Below the pieces are notes generated by a model. It worked only from the letters and a program-made list of their open reading frames with translations. It was not told the DNA's origin and made no database searches. The position numbers and the translations under genes are program-made. A stretch of DNA of 64,000 nucleotides, taken from the NCBI GenBank assembly GCA_948144175.1, contig CANXME010000218.1, positions 1 through 64,000 on the forward strand, in the 5' to 3' direction. The stretch comes from Closterium sp. NIES-65. Taxonomy: Eukaryota > Streptophyta > Zygnematophyceae > Desmidiales > Closteriaceae. Below, piece after piece: positions 42,501 through 54,500 of this stretch (its first letter is position 1; each line of letters starts with the position of its first letter).

Positions 42501-45500
42501 AAGGACAGGAAGTCTATCTGAAGAGGGCTAAGTAGGACACCCTTCACGTGGGGTTGGGGACCATCCGCTCGAAAGTCAAGGAGGTACGCCCCTCAGGGGT
42601 GCTGGTCTTGGAAAACGACACCGGAGCGCAGCTGAGAGAACATCAGACGAACACTACAGTGATCAGAGGGACCGGGCCTCAGCGTACTGGTCCTGTGACC
42701 CGCGCTCAAGCCGCTCGAGCACGGGCACAGGAGGGGGCAGAGAGTGGCTGAGGCAACCGAAGGAGCTAAGGGACGAAGAGCATGAGGACTAAGGCAGATG
42801 ATGAGGGTAGAGCTGTATCTCCGACAGCTGTCACCGAATATGCACGGTTGTGCATATAAGGTGCCAGAATCATGGTGGTGTAGTGGAGGTGTAGCTATGT
42901 TGTGTTTGCAAATTCGAGGATAGGTAGGTGGGAGCTGGGAAATTGACGCGAAGTTGGTAGGAGAGCACCTTGGGTGAAAACCTTGCAACCAATGAGAACG
43001 AACCAACCCAGGCTCGAGCCGCACATTGAGAAATGCACGGTTCGAGCCAGGGTCAGGTAAGTTCACTCTCACACACACCTCTAATGCTTTCTGGTTGTTA
43101 TCCTTTCGTATAGTGGACTATTGTCACCTTACCAGAGCAGGCAGGTGGCACACCACTCAGGGAGGACCTTAGAGGTGAGAGTTCTGTCACTTTCATATGA
43201 GAGTGGCTGAGGCAACCGAAGGAGCTAAGGGACGAAGAGCATGAGGACTAAGGCAGATGATGAGGGTAGAGCTGTATCTCCGACAGTAATCTAGCCGATT
43301 CTGCGCATTTGTATCCGTCATGTCACGGATATCTCTCTGCCGAGAGCGACGTGCGGGCGGAGGAGGGTCAACCATGGACGTGGAGGCATGGTTTGATCCT
43401 CCCGAACCGTTTCCCATGGATGAGAGCTCCTGATCGGCTGTCGCCCACAGCTGCTCAGCGTACTCCGATTTGCACATCGCGACGTTCCGATCCTTCTTGT
43501 TAGCAGTGGCGACAATGTGCTCTTTTATCCTAGTCGCATTAGCCGCGGGAAGCTTGCAATTAATGCATGTAGCACCAACGACCTTATCCTCTGCATTCTT
43601 AATCTTAATCACATGCTCCCAATATTCTGAGGCCGATCACACCATGGCGTCGATCAAGACTGAGCTAAGCTGAAGTGGGGCAGATCGGTGTTTTGAGGTG
43701 TTGAGTGGTGTTGAATGTGAGAAGATGAATGTGTTGAGTGACGTTTTTCACTACCAATAAGTACCTCTTAGAGCTTGTTGGTGCTGCTTTGTCGAGTGGT
43801 GTTGAGGGTATGGTTGAGATGAGAGGGAAGTTGATTGGGTGCTTGCTATTGGCTGGAAATGCATCGCATGCAATTGTTTCCAGCCAAACGACTGCATGCG
43901 AAAACACATTGCAAAGCGCGAATCGTGTTGACGAATACGCGAAACGGGTAAGAAAGTTGGCCAGTTCGCCAAATGTGTAAATCGCCGCGCCTCGTCGAAT
44001 TGGTGTCGACGCGATTCGGCGAACGACATCAACGACTCTGCGAGACGGGAACGCATTTCTTTCCCGTTCGTCAAATGTCAAAATGTCGCGCCTCGACATT
44101 TTCCTGACATACGCGACTCGACCCAAATTCGGTCGGGACTGACAAGACTTCGCACGAGATCCCCCATATTGAACTCGACGGGTCTGAATGTTGAAAATCA
44201 ATATACACTGTCCCAGTTTTTAAATTTCGGCCGATAGAACGGCCGTATTTATATTTGAAACTTAAATTTAACTAATGACCGTACTAAACCGTTTTAAACG
44301 AACGTGTAATACGATACCGTGTAATTCGGTGGAAAAAACAAAATTTCGGTCGTATTTTTTATCCTTGGTGGGATGGGAAGTATGGGAGCAAGGAAGGAGG
44401 TGTGCCACACTAGACGAGTGAGTCTCATTTGTAGATGAAATTCAAAAGGTATTAAAACTATCGTTCCCGGTTTGAGTAAGCTTTTCAAGTGAGGTGCGTC
44501 CATGAGGACAAGTGAGTTTCACTATCCAAACTGGAAAAAGGAGAAAGAGGGTGATTGCAGCTAGAAGTGACTCAGATGGTGCATATGGAGGGATGATAAC
44601 GAGGGAGATCTAGAGAGGAGATAAAAATGAAAGGCAGGTTGGGTTACCTTGGCGAACAGGTGGGTTACCTTGGCGAACAGGTGGGTTACCTTGGCGAACA
44701 GGTGGGTTTCCTTGGCGAACAGGTGGGTTACCGTGGCACCTTAACAAGCATTGATAGCGCCCACCTACCCGTGCAAAGGTGGATTCAGAAGCACCGGATC
44801 GATGGAGGTCAAAGGAGAGCGCAGCAAGAAATATTTTTTCAACGGCTGACAGGCGACGAACGATCTGACAGGGGCGAGGAGGACGAGAAAAGGAAGCATG
44901 CATTCGGGCGTTGAAAACAGCAGGGAATGAGGAGTTGATGAGTTGTTAATTCGTTGCAGTAAGGCACCGGAGCTCATAAAACACTTAAACGGGGAGCTTC
45001 CTTCCTTTTGCTGCTTCCGAAGTTCTTTCTATATACATGTTCTACTTTAACGTGAAAAGCTGAGTACAGGAGAGATGTAGTGTGATAGCATGGAGGAAAA
45101 GTAAAGGTTGTAAGATTAGAATGGACATGGACACGCATGCATGCACGCACACGGATGCAAGTGCACGTGCCCGCACGCACGCACACACAAAAACGCACAG
45201 TGAACACACGCACCCATGCACACAGCACACACTCACATGCACACACAAACACGCGCACACGCACGCGCGCGCACGCACACACGCACGCACGCACACAGAC
45301 ACACAGACACACACACACACACGCACGCACGCACACACACAGACGCACGCACGCACACACACAGACGCACGCACACACACACACACATCACACACACACA
45401 CACACATCACACACACACACACGCACGCACGCACACGTGCACACGCACGCACCATGATGTGGGGCGATGAGAAGATCTCTCGAATGGCCGCCTCCACGTG

Positions 45501-48500
45501 CTCTATCTGTACCACCAACGGGTTTTGCCGCACTTTCCTAGCTTGCACCTCAACTGCCGATGGCTCCACCTCCTCCTTTCTCCCCTCCGCCCCTTCAGCC
45601 CGTCCCCTCAGTCCCTCTTCTATTTCCCTCGTCATCTCACCCTTCACTCCTCTCGCACTCTCTTCTGCCCCTCGCACCCCTTTTCTGAGGGGCCTCAAAT
45701 GGCGTGAGGGGGTGGCTGTACGTGTGTGACCACCGTTCACACCCCCAACACCACTAGCACCTCCAACGACCTCCTTCCCTCCCTCCCCACCTGCTTCATG
45801 TGTCTTACCTCTCCTTTCATTCCTGCTCGAACCCCCTCTTCCAACCTTCCTATTCCCCACCCCATTCTCCTCTTTCCCTTTGACTCCGCCTGCTGCATCC
45901 CTCTCCCCTCCCGCCACATCCCCGCTCCCCGCCCTCTGAAACAGAACAGACAAACCGCTCTCCACTCTTCCTCCTTCACAGCCCACCGCACTCTCCCTAA
46001 CCAGGCTTGCCGCGGGCGCCAGACTCAGACCTGCTCTCGTCCTCGCCACCAACTCTGTTCCCGAACCAGCTCCCGCCGCTGCCCCCACCTGTGACCCTTT
46101 TCCGCTTGCTATCATACCATCTGTGCCCATCCCTGCAGCAGCAGGCACTGCTTCAGCACTCCCACCAGCGCCACCTATCACCCCCCTCCGCCCTGCTGTC
46201 GCCCTTTTACCAGTCATGGCCTCACCGGCTTGACCACCTGGACCCCTCTGACCTGCCACGTCCGATTGACCTGCAGCGTCAGGTTGACCTGCCACGTCAG
46301 GTTGACCTGCCACGTCAGGCTGACCTACCACGACAGCACAACCCGTCTCAGCTGCATGGCCAGTCCCTGCCAGCCTGGCTTCTGCCTCGGCGATCTCCAC
46401 GGCCCTGCGGCAGATCTCCAGCGCCCGCCGCACGTCCCCTGATACCGACGCCACCTGCAGACAGGGCGGGAGGGAGGGAGGGGTGAGGTAAAGGTAAAGG
46501 TAAAGTAGGGGGATGAACCCCTCTGGTGTTACCCAGGCTGTCAGACGTAACCCGCCTACCCATTTGTTTACACACCTCGCTGGGTAACGAGGTTGTTCTA
46601 TCCACTCCCAGATGAGCACCTGTGTAACCCCTTTTAGCGGGGACTGGCAGAATACGCTGCAGAGGGAATTTTGATCCCAGGACCTCATCTTTCATCGCAG
46701 AGGGGACCTCATCTTTCATCGCAGAGGGGACCTCATCTTTCATCGCAGAGGGGACCTCATCTTTCATCGCAGAGGGGACCTCATCTTTTATCGCAGAGGG
46801 GACCTCATCTTTCATCGCAGAGGGGACCTCATCTTTCATCGCAGAGGGGACCTCATCTTTCATCGCAGAGGGGACCTCATCTTTCACCGCAGAGGGGACC
46901 TCATCTTTCATCGCAGAGGGGACCTCATCTTTCATCGCAGAGGGGACCTCATCTTTCATCGCACTGGGGACCTCATCTTTCATCGCAGAGGGGACCTCAT
47001 CTTTCATCGCAGAGGGGACCTCATCTTTCATCGCAGAGGGGACCTCATCTTTCATCGCCGAGGGGACCTCATCTTTCATCGCAGAGGGGACCTCATCTTT
47101 CATCGCAGAGGGGACCTCATCTTTCATCGCAGAGGGGACCTCATCTTTCATCGCAGAGGGGACCTCATCTTTCATCGCAGAGGGGACCTCATCTTTCATC
47201 GCAGAGGGGACCTCATCTTTCATCGCAGAGGGGACCTCATCTTTCATCGCAGAGGGGACCTCATCTTTCATCGCAGAGGGGACCTCATCTTTCATCGCAG
47301 AGGGGACCTCATCTTTCATCGCAGAGGGGACCTCATCTTTCATCGCAGAGGGGACCTCATCTTTCATCGCAGAGGGGACCTCATCTTTCATCGCAGAGGG
47401 GACCTCATCTTTCATCGCAGAGGGGACCTCATCTTTCATCGCAGAGGGGACCTCATCTTTCATCGCAGAGGGGACCTCATCTTTCATCGCAGAGGGGACC
47501 TCATCTTTCATCGCAGAGGGGACCTCATCTTTCATCGCAGAGGGGACCTCATCTTTCATCGCAGAGGGGACCTCATCTTTCATCGCAGAGGGGACCTCAT
47601 CTTTCATCGCAGAGGGGACCTCATCTTTCATCGCAGAGGGGACCTCATCTTTCATCGCAGAGGGGACCTCATCTTTCATCGCAGAGGGGACCTCATCTTT
47701 CATCGCAGAGGGGACCTCATCTTTCATCGCAGAGGGGACCTCATCTTTCATCGCAGAGGGGACCTCATCTTTCATCGCAGAGGGGACCTCATCTTTCATC
47801 GCAGAGGGGACCTCATCTTTCATCGCAGAGGGGACCTCATCTTTCATCGCAGAGGGGACCTCATCTTTCATCGCAGAGGGGACCTCATCTTTCATCGCAG
47901 AGGGGACCTCATCTTTCATCGCAGAGGGGACCTCATCTTTCATCGCAGAGGGGACCTCATCTTTCATCGCAGAGGGGACCTCATCTTTCATCGCAGAGGG
48001 GACCTCATCTTTCATCGCAGAGGGGACCTCATCTTTCATCGCAGAGGGGACCTCATCTTTCACAAGTGAACCAGCTAACTAGCTGGGCCACTTCAGGATG
48101 GGAAGGGGTGAGGAGAGCCGGTTGAAGGGGAGTAAAGAGAGGCAGGTTCGCGCAGAAGAGGTTCGTGCAGGTTGAGGTGAGGACTGGTGCAGTGAGAATA
48201 AGAGAGACGTTGAGGCGTGTGGACGCCTTGAGTCCCACGGGCCCATCGAACCTCGCCAGATCCAACTGCCCTGCATGCAGACAGCACATGGCAGGTGGCA
48301 GGTGGCAGGTCGGGTGAAAGGGAGATTGGAGCGCAAGTGAGGTAAGACACAGCGAGACACCAACTCCTCGCAACCGGTTGCTTGCAAGAGGAGGCTCTCA
48401 CTCTTCACAACATCCTTGCACCACTCAAAGGGGACGCTCACCCTTGCAAGCTCGCATGCTGGCGAGGGGGCAAGCTCGCACCATAGAAATCCACGAGCCT

Positions 48501-51500
48501 CACCTTCCGTGCAGCCAGCTCGATGGCTCTCGGTGCAAAGAGCTCGCATGCGTGCAGGCGGGCGGCGACGATCATCTCGATCTGGTGGCGCGTGTATGGC
48601 GCAAAGGGCACGCGGTGCAGCCCCATGCGGCTGGCGATGCGCGGCAGTAGGCGCTCCGGGAGGTCCACCGTGTTGGCGATGCCTGGGGGGAAGGGGCAGG
48701 GGTGAGGGTGACGCAGTGTAAGGGATGGGGTATGTAGAAAGGAAAGGGCACACGGAGAGAGTCAGTGGCAATAGGCGCTCAGGCGGGTCCACTGGGTTGG
48801 CGAATATGCGTGGGAGGAAAAGGGAGGAATATGTAGAGTGGAATGGGCACAAGGAGGAGAGGGAGGGGGAGCAGGCGCTGTGGTAGATCCACCGTGTTGG
48901 CGATGCCTGAGAGGCGAGGGAGAGGGGAGAGAGAAGGGGGAGAGGGAGGGGTGGAGGTGCAGAGTGCAAGCGGTGCAGCCCCTTCCTGCTGGCTAAACAG
49001 TCGTTTAGGAAGCCCTACTGCGTTGGGTATGCCTGGGTGGTGAGAGTGGGCTCAAGAAACGGGGAGGAAGATGTGTGGGGGGAGGTGTAGAGGGTGGAGA
49101 GGGCACGAGGCGAAAGGAAGGGGAGCAGGCGTTGGGGATCCCTGGGGGAACAGAGGTGAGCGGGTGGAGACAAGGCGAGAGAGAATGGGGAGAGGCAGGA
49201 TGCAAAGGGCCCATGGTGAAACTTCATGCTCGAGTGCAAGTTTGCTGAGCTGCACGCGATGCGTGAGAAGCTACACAGAGACAAGTGGGGCGGGCGCAGG
49301 TGGTCGACTTACTACAGCAAGACGTGCAATTTATGGATAGCCTTTAAAAGGAGAATATGAATCACGCTTGCCAATAACAGCAAGATTGAGCAAAAGTGGA
49401 AGCCCTTACCAATAACGGCAAGGCGTGCAGAGCTCCAGGTGGTCCACTCGAAGATGTTGTACAGCACCTGGGGAGGGGTGCGCAGGGGCGTGCAGGGTGT
49501 CAAGGTTTAAGCTTAGACCCGATCCACTAGTAGTGAGCTCTAGGCTTGAGCAAGGTGGCGAACACCACGTTCGAGGCGAACCGAACAGGTTTTGTTTTTC
49601 AGCTTAAATCGTTCGCCCGAACGTGCTCGATGTTCGCCCGAACACGTTCGTGTTCGTGGCGCTGCTGCAAAACGCCCCGTGTCGAACACGAACGTGTTCG
49701 AGGTTCGCCCGAACACGCCTCCACAGGCGAACAGCGAACACCTGTTTTTGGCTAAACTGTTCGCCGAACCGAACACTGTTCGGTTCGGCAAAAGGACGTG
49801 TTCGAGAAGGGGCGAACACGAACATGTCCGTGTTCGCCCTTTGCTCATCCCTAGTGAGCTCAAAGCTCTTTAAGTACATCAGAAATTATCAAGGTATGGA
49901 TGGGGAGGGAATTGGGGGCAATCCTAGGGAATTGAGGGTAATCCCAAGGCAATCTCCAATTGGTGGGTTGGAGATTACATTTGTGTTTGGTTGGGATGTG
50001 GGTGTACACCCAACCAAACACAAAGTGCGAACTACACTAAACTAGGATATAAAAAGTACAAGTACAAATGTGAGATTCAGGGCGAACATTAACACAGGGC
50101 TGCACGGGGGTGCACAGGATTACACAGGAGTGCACACGGATGCATAGAGGTGCATAGGAATGGAAAGAATGGAAGGAAGAGAGAAGAGAATAAATGCACA
50201 AGGCCAGGGCCAGTCAGTCCCCAGTGGGACTCTCCACCCAGCAGCTCCTGGCACCTCAACAGGCACGCTGTACAACCTAATAAAACCCTTCTCTACCGCT
50301 CCACAATTCCTTTTGACTCAAAGTTTCCTCCTAATCAGCTGATCCATCTCCCCCACCAGCAGCACACACACTCCCCTGCTCCTCTCCCCTGCTCCTCCCT
50401 GCTCCTCTCCCTGCTCCTCTCCCCTGCTCCTCTCCCCTGCTCCTCTCCCCTGCTCCTCTCCCCTGCTCCTCTCCCCTGCTCCTCTCCCCTGCTCCTCTCC
50501 CCTGCTCCTCTCCCCTGCTCCTCTCCCCTGCTCCTCTCCCCTGCTCCTCTCCCCTGCTCCTCTCCCCTGCTCCTCTCCCCTGCTCCTCTCCCCTGCTCCT
50601 CTCCCCTGCTCCTCTCCCCTGCTCCTCCTCACAGAAACGCCTCCCTCGACACTTGAGTCCCATGGTCGACCCCTCCACTCCAAAATCTCATCCCATGGTC
50701 TGGTCCTTGTCGATGCTCATTCATCTCACCCACCACCACCACCACGCATATGACGTACCCTCCACACACACCTCACGTGGTGAGACGCCTCACGTGGTGA
50801 GACGCCTCACGTGGTGAGACGCCTTCCCAGCTTGTGCTCCTTGCGGACCAACCAGCTCATCCACCACCACCACCACCACACACCCACGCACGCCTCACTC
50901 ATAACATCATGTCCTCACAAGCACAACCCTTTTCAACAACTCCCAGCCCCCCCGAACCATTTCCACCCTTCCCAATTCTTGCCAACCGCTCCAAAAACAT
51001 CCCTACCTTTTGGTCCTTGCTGATGAGCTGATCCATCTCATCCACCAGCAGCACACACACTCCTCCCCCCCCTCCCCCTCCTCCCCCTCCCCCTCCCCCT
51101 CCTCCTCCTCCTCCACCTCCTCCCCCTCCCCCCCCTCCTCTGCCTCCTCTCCCCTGTCCCCCCTCCCTCCGCCCACCCCCCCTTCCTCTCCCACCTCCTC
51201 TACCCCTGCCACTCCCTCTGTTTACCCCGCCAGGAGCAGAGGCGGGGTGAGGGGAGGCAAATCGGAGGTTGAGGGAGTGAAGAGCTTTCTTCCACGCCAC
51301 CCTCTGGCCAGTCAGTGCCTCCCACAGAACCTGCAGTGATGCCGGGCAATGGCAGGAAGGCCATGAGGACGTTGGTGGCAGAGGGAGGAGGCCGAGAAGG
51401 AGGGTGTTGGTGGGGAGGGGATTGTAAGAAACCAACAGAGAAGAAGGAAGGCAGTGGGTGAGGAGACACGCGCAGGGAAAGGGGGGGGGGGGAGAGAAGG

Positions 51501-54500
51501 GGGTGGGGGAGAGAAGGGGGTGGGGGAGAGAAGGGGGTGGGGGAGAGAAGGGGGTGGGGGAGAGAAGGGGGTGGGGGAGAGAAGGGGGGGGGGAGAGAAG
51601 GGGGTGGGGGAGAGAAGGGGGGGGGGAGAGAAGGGGGTGGGGGGGAAGGGGACTTAAGGCGCGTGTGATGTGAATTCAGGTTCGAACAACAGTTTGACCT
51701 CTTTATGCTTCGTGAATTCAGATTCGTGAATTTTGCTAGTCAACAACTCTGCACTTGTGTGATTCTGAATTCTGGACGGGACTCGAATTTGAGCATGAAC
51801 GTGTGCACGTCCAAGCGAACAGGTGCACGTCCAAGCGAACAGGTGCACGTCCAAGCGAACAGGTGCGCGTCCAAGCGAACAGGTGCACGTCCAAGCGAAC
51901 AGGTGCACGTCCAAGCGAACAGGTGCACGTCCAAGCGAACAGGTGCACGTCCAAGCGAACAGGTGCGCGTCCAAGCGAACAGGTGCACGTCCAAGCGAAC
52001 AGGTGCACGTCCAAGCGAACAGGTGCACGTCCAAGCGAACAGGTGTACGTTCAAGCGAACAGGTGCACGTCCAAGCGAACAGGTGCGCGTCCAAGCGAAC
52101 AGGTGCACGTCCAAGCGAACAGGTGCACGTCCAAGCGAACAGGTGTACGTTCAAGCGAACAGGTGCACGTCCAAGCGAACAGGTGCGCGTCCAAGCGAAC
52201 AGGTGCACGTCCAAGCGAACAGGTGCACGTCCAAGCGAACAGGTGCACGTCCAAGCGAACAGGTGCACGTCCAAGCGAACAGGTGCACGTCCAAGCGAAC
52301 AGGTGCACGTCCAAGCGAACAGGTGCACGTCCAAGCGAACAGGTGCACGTCCAAGCGAACAGGTGCACGTCCAAGCGAACAGGTGCACGTCCAAGCGAAC
52401 AGGTGCACGTCCAAGCGAACAGGTGCACGTCCAAGCGAACAGGTGCACGTCCAAGCAAACAGGTGCACGTCCAAGCGAACAGGTGCACGTCCAAGCGAAC
52501 AGGTGCACGTCCAAGCAAACAGGTGCACGTCTAAGCGAACAGGTGCACGTCCAAGCGAACAGGTGTACGTCCAAGCGAACAGGTGTACTTAACAAGTACA
52601 GCCCTTACACGGGATAACCTACCAGGCCTAGTCGCGGCTCGTCAAACATCGAATCTCGATAGTCGACCCTCTATGTAGTGTTGTGATGTGCTGGAAATTG
52701 GCACCCGCGACTCGAACCTCTATGTAGTACTGTGAATGAGTTAGTCAAGTGCACGTTTGAACCAAAAAGGGGTGAAAACCGACTAAAAAGACAAACTTTG
52801 GGATGTGCGCCGAATCACACACGCCCTTACAGAGAAGAAGGCAGTGGGGGCGGGCAGGCGCAGGGCGTTGATGTGGACGAACTGGAAAGGCGGCAGCCGC
52901 CCGACCCTGCTGCTCCTCCTCGCCTGCCTCATCACCTCCACCACCACTGCTGTCTTGCCCGTGCCCGGTACTCCACTGATGTACAAACACCGTGAGTTCA
53001 CCTGCTGCTTTCCTGCCCCCTCCTCCTGCTGTTCCCCGTCCTCGCGACCCTCCTGCAGCCCCTTCTGCTGCCCTTCCTGCGGCTTCTCTCCCTCTGCCTC
53101 TTGCTCATCCCTCACCTCCTCCTGTTTTCTCCGCCTTCCACTCGCTCTCCCTCTCCCTCTCCCCCTCCCCCTCTCCTTCCCTCGCTCGCCTCCCTTCCCT
53201 CCCACACCCATGCCCTCCTTGTTCCCCTTCTCTTGCTCTGTGCCCGCTACTCCGCCTCCTGCCCTTTTCCCGCCATCTTCCCCGAAAGCGCCTCCCCCAA
53301 GATTAATTTCCCCAGATCCACCTCCCCCAGATCCACCTCCCCCAGATCCGCCCCCAACCACTCTCGCCACAAACCCCTCCACCTCCTGCTGCTCCTTCTC
53401 GCGGCACGGCAGGCACGGCGGCACACGGGACAGCTGCAGCGCCCTCTTCGCCCTCCGCACCGCCGCCAACCCGCCTACCGTCCTCCCCCTCTGCTCACCA
53501 TCCTTCCTCACATAGCTCTCTGACTCATCCCTCTCCCCATCCTCCTCCTCGCCCTCCTCATCCCCCTCCCCGTCGCTTTCCCCATCCCCCTCATCCCACG
53601 TATCATCTCTCTCATCCTCTCTCTCTCCCACCAGCATCGCAGAATGCCCTCCGGCGCTCCTCCGATCACTATGGAACACGGAAAAGAGCCCATGGTCCCC
53701 GTCCCCTTGTGAAAATTTAAAGCCATTTTCCTGGCCCAGCCGTTGCCGCTTCTTCTGCTTGGAAGCCTGCGAGTGTATTGAGAAGCCATCACACCCACCC
53801 AGGTCCACGCAACGCAAACAGGATTCAATGTTAGTTGGCTCAAGATAACAGCGAAAGAGAACAGCAAACCTAAAGTTCCTCAGGCAAGCACAGCACTAGG
53901 ACTTCTCTCCTAGTGATCCATGGGCTCCTTTCTGTGTTCCATGGTGATCAGAGGTGCATGGACCACGAGCTCATGTTCCTCCTTAGTAAAAACACAAGAC
54001 ACAAGAGAATTAGGAAGGATTTGCGAGTGACTGTAGGTAGGTGAGGTGAATACCGGATGAGTGTGTAGGTTGGAGGCAGCTTGCTGCTGCACTTTCCATG
54101 GCTAAATACAAAAGCTGAGTAATAGAGTCAAACGTCGACTCAAGTTGAACTGCTTTTGAGAGTTCTCAAAAGCGGAGTGCGTGGATTCGACTGGACGCCT
54201 TTGAGCCGACTCAAAAGTCATCTCGGCGTGTACGGGATAAACTCACCTCTAATACCCGTCTCAAAGCTCTAAACCGTGACTCCAACAGTTTGAGACACCA
54301 ACAAATAGATATTCCTTTCTCCCACGACACACACCTTATGTCTGCTGCCCTTCCTCGTTCTCTTTCTCAACCTCCTCCCTCCCTCCACTCCCCAATCCTC
54401 CTCTTCCTCCTCGTCCTCCTCTTCCTCCTCTTCATCCTCCTCGGTCTCTAGGCTAAGATTATCGCTGTCATCGTCACTAGAATCAGTCAGCCCTATACTA

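Larger units (their letters stand above)
34718..43285 (+). mobile_element. Ty3/gypsy element with DNA methyltransferase
   Basis: LTR copies at 34718-35086 and 42829-43197 differ at two bases in 369. The tetramer GTAA flanks the element (34714-34717 and 43286-43289), and the hAT coding reads across cleanly when one copy is dropped (NAQNRLDY then [10 protein letters not shown]). Order is Gag with RG-rich repeats and three zinc knuckles, protease, cytosine-5 methyltransferase, reverse transcriptase, RNase H, integrase. Gag and Pol are in one frame apart from three stops (TGA, TAG, TAA) and one frameshift. An 87-bp segment that precedes the right LTR is repeated after it. The insertion is recent. 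Confidence 0.93.
31486..44367 (-). mobile_element. hAT transposon in ORC1 intron 8
   Basis: Ends CAAGGTTTAAAAATACGGCC (31486) and, inverted, CAAGGATAAAAAATACGACC (to 44367), 17 of 20 matching. The flanking octamers GTGGGAAG (31478-31485) and GTGGGATG (44368-44375) match at 7 of 8, as expected for hAT target duplications. It encodes a degenerate hAT transposase on the minus strand. Without the nested gypsy and MITE it is about 3.5 kb. Its edge is 82 bp from exon 9 of ORC1. Confidence 0.88.

Noticed and set aside
45082..45470. His-rich or Cys-rich proteins
   Set aside because: A CA/GCAC microsatellite translated. No Met-led domain and no homology.
46348..48125. Long open frames on both strands (MKDEVPSA and HLSSQRGP repeats)
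   Set aside because: They are the 24-bp minisatellite of ORC1 intron 6. The unit length is a multiple of three, so frames stay open. Real exons 6 and 7 flank it with good splice sites.
50811..51339. Plus-strand His/Ser/Pro-rich frames
   Set aside because: Antisense of ORC1 exon 4 and its echoes. The minus strand carries the AAA+ motifs.
44632..52587. CRISPR-like arrays
   Set aside because: Repeats are contiguous without unique spacers and the DNA is eukaryotic.
51654..52617. Repeat proteins reading [20 protein letters not shown] or [20 protein letters not shown]
   Set aside because: The 20-bp array is open in all frames on both strands, which marks composition rather than coding. It lies in ORC1 intron 3.
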